Shown: piece after piece, positions 1 to 6,481 of the stretch | Position numbering within the stretch: the first letter of the stretch is position 1 | Layout of the letters: each line of letters opens with the position of its first letter | DNA from: Kiritimatiellia bacterium | Lineage (GTDB): Bacteria; Verrucomicrobiota; Kiritimatiellia; JAAZAB01 | DNA length: 6,481 bases | Direction of reading: 5' to 3' | Assembly (NCBI GenBank): GCA_018400335.1 | Contig: JAGYMT010000107.1 | Span: 1 to 6,481, forward strand | Made by a program: the position numbers and the translations under genes | Notes under the pieces: generated by a model | What the model was told of the DNA's origin: nothing | Databases searched by the model: none | The model's input: only the letters and a program-made list of their open reading frames with translations

Positions 1-255
1 ATGCCTTTTCGAATAAGCTCTAATTATGGCGCATAACCTTTCGGGAAGCCCACTGAATCTGCCTGAACTCTGTCGCTTTCTGCTGGCTTGATTGCCGGGG
101 GCATGTTATGTTTTCTTCCAGATTCTCTTGTCCGCTTGCCTGGGGCCTGCCGCGACGAAGCCAAAAAGGGCGTGAACGGGCTTTCCGTGTCAGAACAGTC
201 CGTAAGCAGGCGGCCCAAGTATTGCACATGTAGATCCCAATTCTTGTCCTGATTC

Positions 256-260
256 GGAGG
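256..260 (+). promoter_or_regulatory. Ribosome binding site of the PLD-helicase gene
   Basis: GGAGG lies four bases before the ATG at 265. The spacing is slightly short but the match is full, and it supports this ATG as the start. I found no convincing -35/-10 pair in the 264 bases upstream, so the promoter is either atypical or outside the window. Confidence 0.7.
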
Positions 261-264
261 GTGT

Positions 265-3200
265 ATGGAACCTGACCGCTTTTCCGGTATTCGCGATAAC
301 CACAGGCGCGGGAGAGTCGGCGATTTCCTGCGGGAGAAAATCCAATCAGGCTCAAAGCTTTCCTTCGTTTCCGCTTATTTCACCATCTATGCCTACGATC
401 GGATGCGCGGCCAACTGGAGGCGATGGATTCCCTTCGCTTCCTGTTCGGCGAACCACGCTTTGTCCGAAGCATTGACTCCGATAAGACCGATAAGAAGGC
501 TTTCGATATCGAGGAGCAAAAACTCTTCCTGCGCAATCGTCTTCAACAGCGAAGGATAGCGGCGGACTGCGCCGACTGGATCAAGCGCAAGGTCGAGATA
601 CGCTCGGTCCGCTATCCCGGCTTCCTGCACGGCAAGATGTATCACATGGATAATCACGGGGTGCAGGAGGCAATGATCGGCAGCTCGAACTTCACCGTCG
701 GCGGGCTCGGGCTCGGAACCGGCGGCCGCAACAATATCGAGCTCAATATCGAGGTGAACGACAATAGGGACCGGCGCGACATCCTGGCCTGGTTCGACGA
801 AGTCTGGAACGATAAGCAAGTTGTCGAGGACGTCAAGGCGGACGTTTTGCGCTACCTGGAGCAGCTCCACGCCAACCACTCGCCGGAATTCGTCTATTTC
901 AAGACTCTCTTTCACCTGTTCGAGGATTATCTCAAGGAAGCGGCCCGGGGCGGACTGCTCGATGAGAAGACCGGCTTCTTCGAGACCGACGTGTGGAATA
1001 TGCTTTATGACTTTCAGAAGGACGGAGTCAAGGCCGCGATCAACAAGATCATGAAACACAACGGCTGCGTCATCGCCGATAGCGTCGGGCTCGGCAAAAC
1101 CTTCGAAGCTCTGGCCGTTATCAAGTATTTCGAGTTGCTTAACGGCAGGATTCTCGTGCTCTGCCCGAAGAAGCTTGAAGATAACTGGCTGGTTTATCGG
1201 GAAAACGACACCCGCAACCCGCTGCTGAAGGATAAGTTCGCCTTCAAGGTTATGGCGCACACCGATCTTGGCCGGGAGAAGTTCGATACGCATAACTGGG
1301 GCAACTATGATCTCGTAGTGATTGACGAGTCCCACAATTTCCGGAACAACGCCTCAAACTCATCCGCAAAGGGAGATGAGCGCAGGCTCTCGCGCTACGA
1401 GTTCATGATGGAAAAGGTCCTCCAAAGCGGAATCAAGACCAAGGTGCTGCTGCTCTCGGCCACGCCGGTGAACACGAGCCTGAAGGATTTGCGCAATCAG
1501 CTCTACCTGGTGACTCATAATGAAGACACGGCTTTCAAGGATTCCCTGGATATCTATAGCATCGGACAGGTGATGCGAAACGCTCAGACGAATTTTACTA
1601 ACTGGGCCGATCCAAAGAAGAATCCCGACCGCAAGGTCGCAACGCTGCTCGACGCCCTCGATTCCTCATTCTTCAAATTGCTCGATGAATTGACCATCGC
1701 CCGCTCGCGCAAGCACGTGGTGAACTACTATGAAACCAAGGGCATCGGCGAGTTCCCGGTCCGGCTTAAGCCGCTCAGCAGGGCGCCGGTAACGGATTTG
1801 AAGGGCTTTTTTCCAAGCTACGACGAAATCAGCGAGCTGATCGAAGGCTACAAACTCACCATCTTCAACCCCTCGGCCTATCTCCAAGATCGTTGCGTAA
1901 ACCTGTATATCAAGGGTGAAGGCCAGTTGCTCCTGTTCAACAACCAGAAAGAACGCGAGTCGTTTCTCATCGGCATGATGCGGACAAATTACCTCAAGCG
2001 GCTTGAAAGCTCGGTGCACAGTTTCACGATCTCGATCGAGCGCACGATCTGCAAAATCAAAGAGCTTCTCAAAAAAATTGACCATTTTGAGACCAATCTT
2101 GATGACTATACCCAGCCTGACCTGCTTGAGCAGCAGGGCGAGGATGAGCTGGACGAGCTACGCGATCGCCTGACCGTCGGTAAAAAACTCCCTATCAAGC
2201 TCGAACATCTCGACCGCGAGACATGGAAGAAAGATCTGAAGCGCGATCTGAAACAGCTCATTGCCATACATGAGAAGGCGGCGGCCATCACGCCCGACCG
2301 CGACGCGAAGCTGGCTGAATTGAAGAAGCTGATAGTCGAAAAACTTGCAAATCTTCTCAATGCCGGCAACCGCAAGACGCTTGTCTTCACCGCGTTCGCC
2401 GACACTGCCGGCTATCTGTATGACAATCTTGAACAATGGGCTCGCGAGGAGCTGGGGCTGCATATCGCGCTTGTGACCGGCTCCAACGAGAACAAGACCA
2501 CCTTCAAGCCCGCCGGCTTTCAGCGTCAGTCCGATTTCATCGCCATTCTCTCGAACTTCTCGCCGCGCTCGAAGCAGCGCGCAAAGATGACGAATATGCC
2601 GCAGGAGGGCGAGATTGATCTTCTCATAGCCACGGACTGCATATCCGAGGGCCAGAATCTTCAGGACTGCGACTACCTGATCAACTACGATATCCACTGG
2701 AATCCGGTGAGAATCATCCAGCGCTTCGGCCGCATTGACCGGCTCGGCAGCGTCAATAAGCAGGTCCAGCTTGTCAACTTCTGGCCGACCGACGATTTGA
2801 ACAAGTATCTCAACCTCAAGGACCGCGTGGAGTCCCGCATGGCGCTGGTCAATATCGCCGCCACCGGCGAGGACGATCTGCTTAATCCCGACCAGATCAA
2901 GGACCTCGTCAAGGACGAATCGACCTATCGCGAAAAGCAGTTGCTCCGGCTGAAGGACGAGGTTATAGACCTTGAGGAAATGGACGACAACGTATCGCTC
3001 AGCGAGTTCACGCTCGATGATTTCCGCGTGGAACTGATGAACTATCTTGAGAACAACCACGCGCTTCTTGAGCAGGCGCCCCTCGGTCTCTACGCCATCG
3101 CTCCTACCCTTGATCATGCGAAGGATCGGGAACTTTTCGACAGGAACTGGCACGAGATAGTGAAGTCTGGCGTCATTTTCTGTCTGCGCCACAAGAACGC

Positions 3201-3576
3201 GCCCGTCGAAAAGACCTCATCAAACGTCAACCCGCTTGGCGCTTACTACCTGCTCTATATCCGGGACGACGGCACCGTCCGCTTCAACTTCACGCAGGCC
3301 AAGAACACGCTCACGCTGTTCCAGAAACTCTGCTCCGGAAAAATCGAGCCGAACCAGGCGCTCTGCGATCTTTTCGACGGGGAAACCGACCAGGGACTGA
3401 AGATGGACAAATACGATGCTCTGCTCGGGAAGGCCATCAAGAGCATCGCCGCCGCTTTCAGAAAGCGAGTCGCGTCCGGCCTGACCGCCGGCCGCGATTT
3501 CATCATACCCGATGAAAAGGAGCAGGCGAAGGATGATGGCGATTTCGAACTCATCACCTGGCTGGTGATCAAGTAG
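265..3576 (+). CDS. PLD-nuclease / SNF2-type helicase fusion protein
   Basis: This is a 1103-residue cytoplasmic protein with no signal peptide or membrane segment visible. Residues about 15-185 form a phospholipase D-like domain with one HKD motif (H122, K124, D129), followed by GSSN at 139-142. An SF2 helicase core follows. Motif I is ADSVGLGKT at 271-279 (K278), motif II is DESH at 354-357, and motif III is SAT at 398-400. After a long helical insert (about 520-690) comes the C-terminal RecA-like lobe, with motif V around 788-800 and motif VI QRFGRIDR at 819-826. All key ATPase residues are present, so it is probably active as a DNA translocase. Proteins of this layout are known in defence loci, often beside adenine methyltransferases, DUF4391 proteins and type III-like Res subunits; none of these is seen here. 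DISARM uses separate SNF2 and PLD proteins. Mokosh type II also fuses PLD and helicase, but its helicase is of SF1 type. A restriction or anti-phage role is inferred. Confidence 0.9.
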   Translation: MEPDRFSGIRDNHRRGRVGDFLREKIQSGSKLSFVSAYFTIYAYDRMRGQLEAMDSLRFLFGEPRFVRSIDSDKTDKKAFDIEEQKLFLRNRLQQRRIAADCADWIKRKVEIRSVRYPGFLHGKMYHMDNHGVQEAMIGSSNFTVGGLGLGTGGRNNIELNIEVNDNRDRRDILAWFDEVWNDKQVVEDVKADVLRYLEQLHANHSPEFVYFKTLFHLFEDYLKEAARGGLLDEKTGFFETDVWNMLYDFQKDGVKAAINKIMKHNGCVIADSVGLGKTFEALAVIKYFELLNGRILVLCPKKLEDNWLVYRENDTRNPLLKDKFAFKVMAHTDLGREKFDTHNWGNYDLVVIDESHNFRNNASNSSAKGDERRLSRYEFMMEKVLQSGIKTKVLLLSATPVNTSLKDLRNQLYLVTHNEDTAFKDSLDIYSIGQVMRNAQTNFTNWADPKKNPDRKVATLLDALDSSFFKLLDELTIARSRKHVVNYYETKGIGEFPVRLKPLSRAPVTDLKGFFPSYDEISELIEGYKLTIFNPSAYLQDRCVNLYIKGEGQLLLFNNQKERESFLIGMMRTNYLKRLESSVHSFTISIERTICKIKELLKKIDHFETNLDDYTQPDLLEQQGEDELDELRDRLTVGKKLPIKLEHLDRETWKKDLKRDLKQLIAIHEKAAAITPDRDAKLAELKKLIVEKLANLLNAGNRKTLVFTAFADTAGYLYDNLEQWAREELGLHIALVTGSNENKTTFKPAGFQRQSDFIAILSNFSPRSKQRAKMTNMPQEGEIDLLIATDCISEGQNLQDCDYLINYDIHWNPVRIIQRFGRIDRLGSVNKQVQLVNFWPTDDLNKYLNLKDRVESRMALVNIAATGEDDLLNPDQIKDLVKDESTYREKQLLRLKDEVIDLEEMDDNVSLSEFTLDDFRVELMNYLENNHALLEQAPLGLYAIAPTLDHAKDRELFDRNWHEIVKSGVIFCLRHKNAPVEKTSSNVNPLGAYYLLYIRDDGTVRFNFTQAKNTLTLFQKLCSGKIEPNQALCDLFDGETDQGLKMDKYDALLGKAIKSIAAAFRKRVASGLTAGRDFIIPDEKEQAKDDGDFELITWLVIK

Positions 3577-3579
3577 AGA

Positions 3580-3745
3580 ATGGATGGAATCATCATGAGC
3601 AAGCCCAAGGCCATCGAAGGGCGCGGCGGCGAAATCGCGCTCTACCGGACAGAGGATGATCACGGGAACAGATGTTGAAGGACTTTTGCGCGTCATAACG
3701 GATTATTCACTCGCGCTGAAGCTGCCGAATCCGGTATATTGCTAA
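3580..3745 (+). pseudogene. Remnant of a RhuM/Fic-type 'virulence' gene
   Basis: An ATG three bases after the helicase stop opens a 32-codon frame (3580-3678; a second ATG is at 3595). It contains GGEIALYRTED, which resembles the N-terminus of RhuM-family proteins (typically 'EIILYQTEDG...'). It then stops instead of continuing into the DNA-binding domain. A different frame (3656-3745, +1 relative) reads DVEGLLRVITDYSLAL. This resembles the linker ahead of the Fic domain in RhuM-Fic proteins, as I remember that family. The simplest reading is a gene that once followed the helicase in the same operon, lost most of its interior and was cut off beside the palindromic element at 3781. RhuM/Fic genes are often carried in restriction-modification loci. 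The identification rests on short motifs; the alternative is a small unrelated ORF. Confidence 0.45.
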
Positions 3746-5655
3746 CGTGGGTTGGTGCCCGCAACCCAAGAACGAAGAGCGGCGTGCTCGGAGAGCCCGC
3801 CCTTTTTTCCGGACAGGTAGGGCGCGCTCTCCGAGCGCGCCGAGAAATGAATATTGCCGTCTTCTTGTTTTTTGTCAGTGTTTTTCGACAATGAGGTGCT
3901 AATCCGGCAGGAGTTTGAAATTGTAAGAGGCGCCTCGTGCAGAACATCCGCAAAGCCGGCAGCAACCGAATGGCCTGAATCAGCATTAATCGCGGCCTTG
4001 GCCAATTCTTTTCTATCATCCCAGGCTTCCCGCCACTTCGTTTCTATTTCATCAACCAGTTGCCGCCGCAACTGGTTGAGAAGCGATACTGGAACAAACA
4101 GTGCGCCCGGATTATTGATCGCGATTCTTCCGGGGGTGAAGCGCGTGCCGCCCAGCTTGGCAAAGGCCTTCTCAACAGCAGCATCAAGATTGTCCGCATT
4201 GCGAGCCGGCTCAAAGGATCCGGAGACCGACGCGGATGCGGCAATCGCGCAGGCTCCGTCATCCTCCGCTACCGGGATTGGATCCGACGACGGACACGGG
4301 TTACGGCAGGATGCGCCTGCCTTGATGCCGGCGCTATCAATTTGTATCTCGAAATCAACGGTGCGACTGCCCGGCAATCTCGCCCGATTCGGCTTTTCAA
4401 AACGGTAGCGGCGCTTGATTTCCTGGGAAGACGAGCAGGAGATGGGCGTTCCCGGCGCAATGCCCGGATGCTCAAGGGACAGCGCCACTTCAACAAGCGC
4501 GCCGGCAGGCGCCTCGAAAACCGGGACGAAAGAGTCGCCGTCCCTCACCCGCAAATTGGATACCGCGAAGCCGTAAGGCCGGGAAAGACCGGGCACGTCA
4601 ATTTGCAGTCCGTCATGCGCTTCAATCGGCCGACTGGATTTGAAGCGCAGACGGTCCTCCCCCGTCCGATCGGGTATCACGCACTGCACCTTGCCGATGA
4701 CAATGCCGCGATGTCCCACGCAGTCCGGCTCCACCACATTCCTGTTGCGGCGCGAGCGCAGATAGAGATCGGTCCATGGCCGACTGAAAATGGTCTTTAT
4801 ATCGCGGACCATCTCGTCCGCCTCGCGGGGCGATGCGCCGCCGTCGAGCAGGGCGCGGTAATACTTCACCGTGGCGGCGACATAGAGAGGACTCTTCATG
4901 CGCCCCTCGATCTTCAGGGCCGACACCCCGACGCGCCGAAGCTCCGGAATGTATTCCGGCAGCGCCAGATCCTTCATCGAAAATACGAAGCGCTGCTCGC
5001 TCTGATCGCGATAGCGATCGCGGCACAGATACGCGCAGCGTCCGCGGTTCCCGCTTCGGCCCATGATATGAGATGAGAAGAGGCAGAGTCCGCTGTACGA
5101 GTAACACAGCGCGCCATGGATGAACACTTCCGTCTCCAGGTCAGGCAAGTCGGCGATGCCGGGCAGTTCGTCCAGCGTCAGCTCCCGTGCCAGAGTGACG
5201 CGGGAGAACCCGAGCTCGCGCGCCATTTCCGCGCCCGGCCGATTATGAACCGCCATCTGCGTGCTGGCATGCAATCGCAATTCCGGAAAATGCCGACTTA
5301 CGATTCCGAGGACACCGAGATCCTGAACGATCACGGCATCCGCGCCTGACTCCGCCACGGCCGCCAGGTCATCAACCACCTCATCCATCTCACGCTGGAG
5401 AACAAGGGTGTTGAGAGTTATGTAGACCCGCCGGCGAGGATTCGATGAATGGGCAAAGGCCGTGATATCGGCCAGATCCTCCATGCTGAAGTTAGAAGCT
5501 TCGGCGCGCGCCGAGAAATGCGGCAGGCCGAGGTAGATCGCATCGGCTCCGTAATGCAGGGCGGCATAGCCCGCTTCCGGTCCGCCGGCCGGCGCGAGCA
5601 ATTCCGGCGCGCGCGGCTTGATTTTGACAGATACTGAATTCATCTTGCAACTCAT
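3742..5655 (-). CDS. U32-family protein, RlhA/YdcP-like (23S rRNA hydroxylation)
   Basis: The protein is 637 residues from the ATG at 5655. PELLAPAG (17-24), GADAIYLG (36-43), HASTQM and LKIEGRMKS (247-255) are U32 hallmarks. HGALC (from H180) begins the cysteine cluster C184, C191, C207 and C211, which in RlhA and TrhP holds an iron-sulfur cluster. A DUF3656-like 'collagenase' region follows at about 370-530. Length and domain order fit E. coli RlhA, which hydroxylates C2501 of 23S rRNA, better than the shorter tRNA enzyme TrhP; the label 'peptidase' is historical. The start is uncertain. The frame opens at a TTG (5697), the ATG at 5643 also fits the family N-terminus, and the only good AGGAG lies 15 bases before the 5655 ATG. 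The last roughly 35 residues look foreign: residues about 605-625 are encoded by the palindromic element at 3781-3841. The gene converges on the helicase gene and its remnant. Confidence 0.88.
   Translation of the reverse strand: MSCKMNSVSVKIKPRAPELLAPAGGPEAGYAALHYGADAIYLGLPHFSARAEASNFSMEDLADITAFAHSSNPRRRVYITLNTLVLQREMDEVVDDLAAVAESGADAVIVQDLGVLGIVSRHFPELRLHASTQMAVHNRPGAEMARELGFSRVTLARELTLDELPGIADLPDLETEVFIHGALCYSYSGLCLFSSHIMGRSGNRGRCAYLCRDRYRDQSEQRFVFSMKDLALPEYIPELRRVGVSALKIEGRMKSPLYVAATVKYYRALLDGGASPREADEMVRDIKTIFSRPWTDLYLRSRRNRNVVEPDCVGHRGIVIGKVQCVIPDRTGEDRLRFKSSRPIEAHDGLQIDVPGLSRPYGFAVSNLRVRDGDSFVPVFEAPAGALVEVALSLEHPGIAPGTPISCSSSQEIKRRYRFEKPNRARLPGSRTVDFEIQIDSAGIKAGASCRNPCPSSDPIPVAEDDGACAIAASASVSGSFEPARNADNLDAAVEKAFAKLGGTRFTPGRIAINNPGALFVPVSLLNQLRRQLVDEIETKWREAWDDRKELAKAAINADSGHSVAAGFADVLHEAPLTISNSCRISTSLSKNTDKKQEDGNIHFSARSESAPYLSGKKGGLSEHAALRSWVAGTNPR
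3781..3808 (+). terminator. Intrinsic terminator of the helicase transcript
   Basis: GGCGTGCTC (3781-3789), loop GGA and GAGCCCGCC (3793-3801) form a nine-pair stem with one T/C mismatch, followed after one base by six T (3803-3808). This is the classic rho-independent layout reading on the + strand, about 200 bases after the helicase stop. It lies inside the 3' coding part of the convergent U32 gene. It is also the left half of the palindromic element at 3781-3841, so termination may be a by-product of the repeat. Confidence 0.5.
3781..3841. repeat. Paired inverted hairpin element (REP/BIME-like), copy 1
   Basis: Two hairpin units face each other. The right unit is a perfect nine-base stem, GGCGCGCTC / GAGCGCGCC, with loop TCC (3821-3841), preceded by GGTAGG. 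The left unit (3781-3801) is its inverted copy with a one-base stem defect; over 22 bases the two units differ at two positions. The arms can also pair with each other to give one long stem-loop. The design matches the element at 5717-5795 although the stem sequences differ. No transposase is visible, and other copies would lie outside the window. Confidence 0.6.
4052..4079. repeat. Perfect 12-bp stem hairpin inside the U32 gene
   Basis: TCAACCAGTTGC (4052-4063) and GCAACTGGTTGA (4068-4079) are exact inverted repeats around a four-base loop. The site lies in codons for about residues 526-535 of the U32 protein (LNQLRRQLV), near its 3' end. It would form a strong hairpin in the minus-strand mRNA. 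No T-tract follows, so it is not an intrinsic terminator. Confidence 0.6.
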
Positions 5656-5716
5656 CACGGGGAAATACCACTCCTGAATCCCGCGCGCTAATTTCAACGT
5701 AACTACTCAGCGATGC

Positions 5717-5795
5717 GGTCGGCGGAACGCCGACCCTCCCTCAATTCCAGCAGATATGCTGTTCTGGCAATGGGAGGGACGGCATAATGCCGTCC
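5717..5795. repeat. Paired inverted hairpin element (REP/BIME-like), copy 2
   Basis: The left unit is GGTCGGCG / CGCCGACC (5717-5724 and 5728-5735) with loop GAA. The right unit is GGACGGCA / TGCCGTCC (5777-5784 and 5788-5795) with loop TAA. CCCTCCC (5734-5740) and GGGAGGG (5772-5778) sit on the inner sides and can pair with each other. A small central stem, CAGCA / TGCTG (5748-5752 and 5757-5761), lies between. It shares the layout of the element at 3781-3841: an 8-9 bp stem, a three-base loop, and a G-rich flank facing inward. It lies just upstream of the U32 gene. I see no sigma70-like promoter for that gene inside it. Confidence 0.6.
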
Positions 5796-5857
5796 GTAAT
5801 ATGGCATTTCACGCAATCTGGAGAAGGACCTGAGTTATGAATTCTGAATACTGCTTT

Positions 5858-5924
5858 AAAAAACCCACTTTTGCAAGCAACTCCGGCAACAAAGATTTCT
5901 CCTAAACCCGGCAGTGGATTTTTT
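5858..5924. repeat. Long-range inverted repeat with T-tract
   Basis: AAAAAACCCACT (5858-5869) and AGTGGATTTTTT (5913-5924) can pair over 12 positions with one mismatch (C5864/A5918) across a 43-base loop. Either strand ends the stem in a run of T, so it could act as a weak bidirectional terminator or insulator between the U32 gene and the QueG-like gene. The long loop and A/T-rich outer half make this uncertain. No known riboswitch consensus, including preQ1, is recognisable here. Confidence 0.3.
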
Positions 5925-5935
5925 TCTTCATGGTC

Positions 5936-5964
5936 TTGATCTCTTGCATCTCATCCGATATAAC
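5936..5964 (+). promoter_or_regulatory. Sigma70-like promoter of the QueG-like gene
   Basis: TTGATC (5936-5941) and TATAAC (5959-5964) are separated by exactly 17 bases and match the -35 and -10 consensus at four and five of six positions. The predicted transcription start, six to eight bases after the -10, falls at about 5970-5972, on or beside the ATG at 5971. The mRNA may therefore be leaderless, which would explain why no Shine-Dalgarno sequence precedes this ATG. Confidence 0.5.
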
Positions 5965-5970
5965 ATCCAT

Positions 5971-6481
5971 ATGACCAATCAACTCGCGATTGAAATCAAG
6001 GAGCTCGCAAAGAGAGTCGGCTACGATGACTGCGGCACGGCTCCCGCTGATGAATTCACGGAGTTCAGGAGCGCGGTTGAAGAGCGGATGCGGCGTTTTC
6101 CCGATGCCGCGCCGCTCTATGCGGATCTCCTCAAGCGCGCCGATCCGCGTGCGCGCGCGCCCTGGGTCAGGTCAATCGTGGTATGCGTGCGGCGCTACGG
6201 CAAGTACAAGATTCCGCACGGTCTCGCCGGACACATCGGGCGGACATACCTCTTCGACCGCCGCAATCCGCACTGCCCTGACCACGACATGCCCAAGAAG
6301 ATGAAGCAAGGGTTGAAACAACTGGGCTTGAAGGTGCGGCAGGGCGGGGTCCCGGACCGCTGGGCGGGCGCGCGCGCAGGGTTGACGCAATTCGGGAAGA
6401 ACTGCTTCGCGTATTCCAGGCACGGCTCGTGGATCAATATCGAAACCTGGCTGGTTGACGCCGAACTGCCGCCCGGCGAGC
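5971..6481 (+). CDS. QueG-like (COG1600) epoxyqueuosine reductase family protein, 5' part
   Basis: 170 codons are visible and the gene continues past the window. ARAGLTQFGKN (134-144) followed by GSWINIETWLVDAELP corresponds to the 'ARAGLGWIGKN...GSWFFLGE..TDLELP' block of QueG. GHIGRTY (88-94) corresponds to its 'GxIARY' region, after an N-terminal DUF1730-like part. QueG is a cobalamin and 4Fe-4S enzyme that reduces epoxyqueuosine to queuosine in tRNA. The cluster-binding cysteines would lie beyond the window. In my alignment, VRQGGVPDR (122-130) takes the place of the usual VDTGPxLER, putting arginine 123 where QueG has its catalytic aspartate. The substrate may therefore differ and no gene symbol is given. 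The ATG at 5971 is chosen from the family N-terminus and the promoter; an in-frame TTG at 5944 is less likely. Confidence 0.82.
   Translation, partial: MTNQLAIEIKELAKRVGYDDCGTAPADEFTEFRSAVEERMRRFPDAAPLYADLLKRADPRARAPWVRSIVVCVRRYGKYKIPHGLAGHIGRTYLFDRRNPHCPDHDMPKKMKQGLKQLGLKVRQGGVPDRWAGARAGLTQFGKNCFAYSRHGSWINIETWLVDAELPPGE

Noticed and set aside
20..355. Minus-strand frames of 111 and 67 residues ahead of the helicase gene
   Set aside because: The longer runs into the helicase coding region and has no recognisable motifs. The shorter (24-227) starts at GTG and resembles nothing I know. Neither is supported as a gene, although decayed coding sequence cannot be excluded.
352..3192. Long minus-strand frames of 327 and 344 residues inside the helicase gene
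   Set aside because: They lie opposite a gene with clear domain motifs, share its codon-position pattern, and have no motifs of their own.
3748..3768. TGGGTTG / CAACCCA hairpin as terminator of the U32 gene
   Set aside because: The seven-bp stem is perfect, but it lies within the last codons and no T-tract follows on either strand.
3781..3841. CRISPR repeat or IS end
   Set aside because: There is only one unit pair, with no regular spacers, no target duplication and no transposase.
4060..5076. 338-residue + strand frame opposite the U32 gene
   Set aside because: It is antisense to conserved U32 motifs and is rich in Arg, Ala and Gly, as expected of a shadow frame in GC-rich DNA.
5643..5697. 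TTG start at 5697 giving a 651-residue U32 protein
   Set aside because: It is a TTG with little ribosome-binding signal, and it adds residues before the usual family N-terminus. The ATGs at 5655 and 5643 fit better.
5837..5970. preQ1 riboswitch ahead of the QueG-like gene
   Set aside because: No preQ1-I or preQ1-II core could be matched, and the likely promoter lies downstream of most of this stretch.

Overview
The window is a moderately GC-rich bacterial segment (GC not computed) with three recognisable protein genes, one gene remnant and two palindromic intergenic elements. There is no rRNA, tRNA, CRISPR array or transposase. The organism cannot be named. The paired short hairpins flanked by GGGAGGG/GGTAGGG, which resemble dispersed repeats I associate with Verrucomicrobiota, Lentisphaerota and Kiritimatiellota genomes, tentatively suggest that superphylum. 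This is a weak, memory-based inference.

Layout. Positions 1-264 hold no convincing gene, only the ribosome binding site of the next one. Positions 265-3576 (+) encode a 1103-residue fusion of an N-terminal phospholipase D-like nuclease domain and an SNF2-type SF2 helicase. This architecture is typical of restriction and phage-defence loci. Three bases after its stop (3580 to about 3745, +) lies what looks like the decayed start of a RhuM/Fic-type 'virulence' gene, frameshifted and internally deleted. The + strand transcript probably ends at an intrinsic terminator at 3781-3808.

That terminator is half of a palindromic element (3781-3841). The element also encodes the last part of the convergent gene, a U32-family protein on the minus strand (3742-5655). 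This protein resembles RlhA/YdcP, the 23S rRNA C2501 hydroxylation factor, and has the expected four-cysteine iron-sulfur motif.

The roughly 315-base gap between the U32 gene and the next gene holds a second palindromic element (5717-5795), a weak 22-codon reading frame, a long-range inverted repeat and a good sigma70-like promoter. The promoter sits so close to the ATG at 5971 that the transcript may be leaderless. The gene it serves (5971 to the window end, +, incomplete) belongs to the QueG/COG1600 epoxyqueuosine reductase family, but the position normally held by the catalytic aspartate appears to be arginine.

The helicase and RhuM remnant look like the residue of an accessory defence block. 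The U32 and QueG-like genes look like RNA-modification housekeeping genes. I do not see a complete new multi-gene system. The most unusual points are the orphan PLD-helicase, the repeat element that is both terminator and coding tail, and the divergent QueG-like protein.
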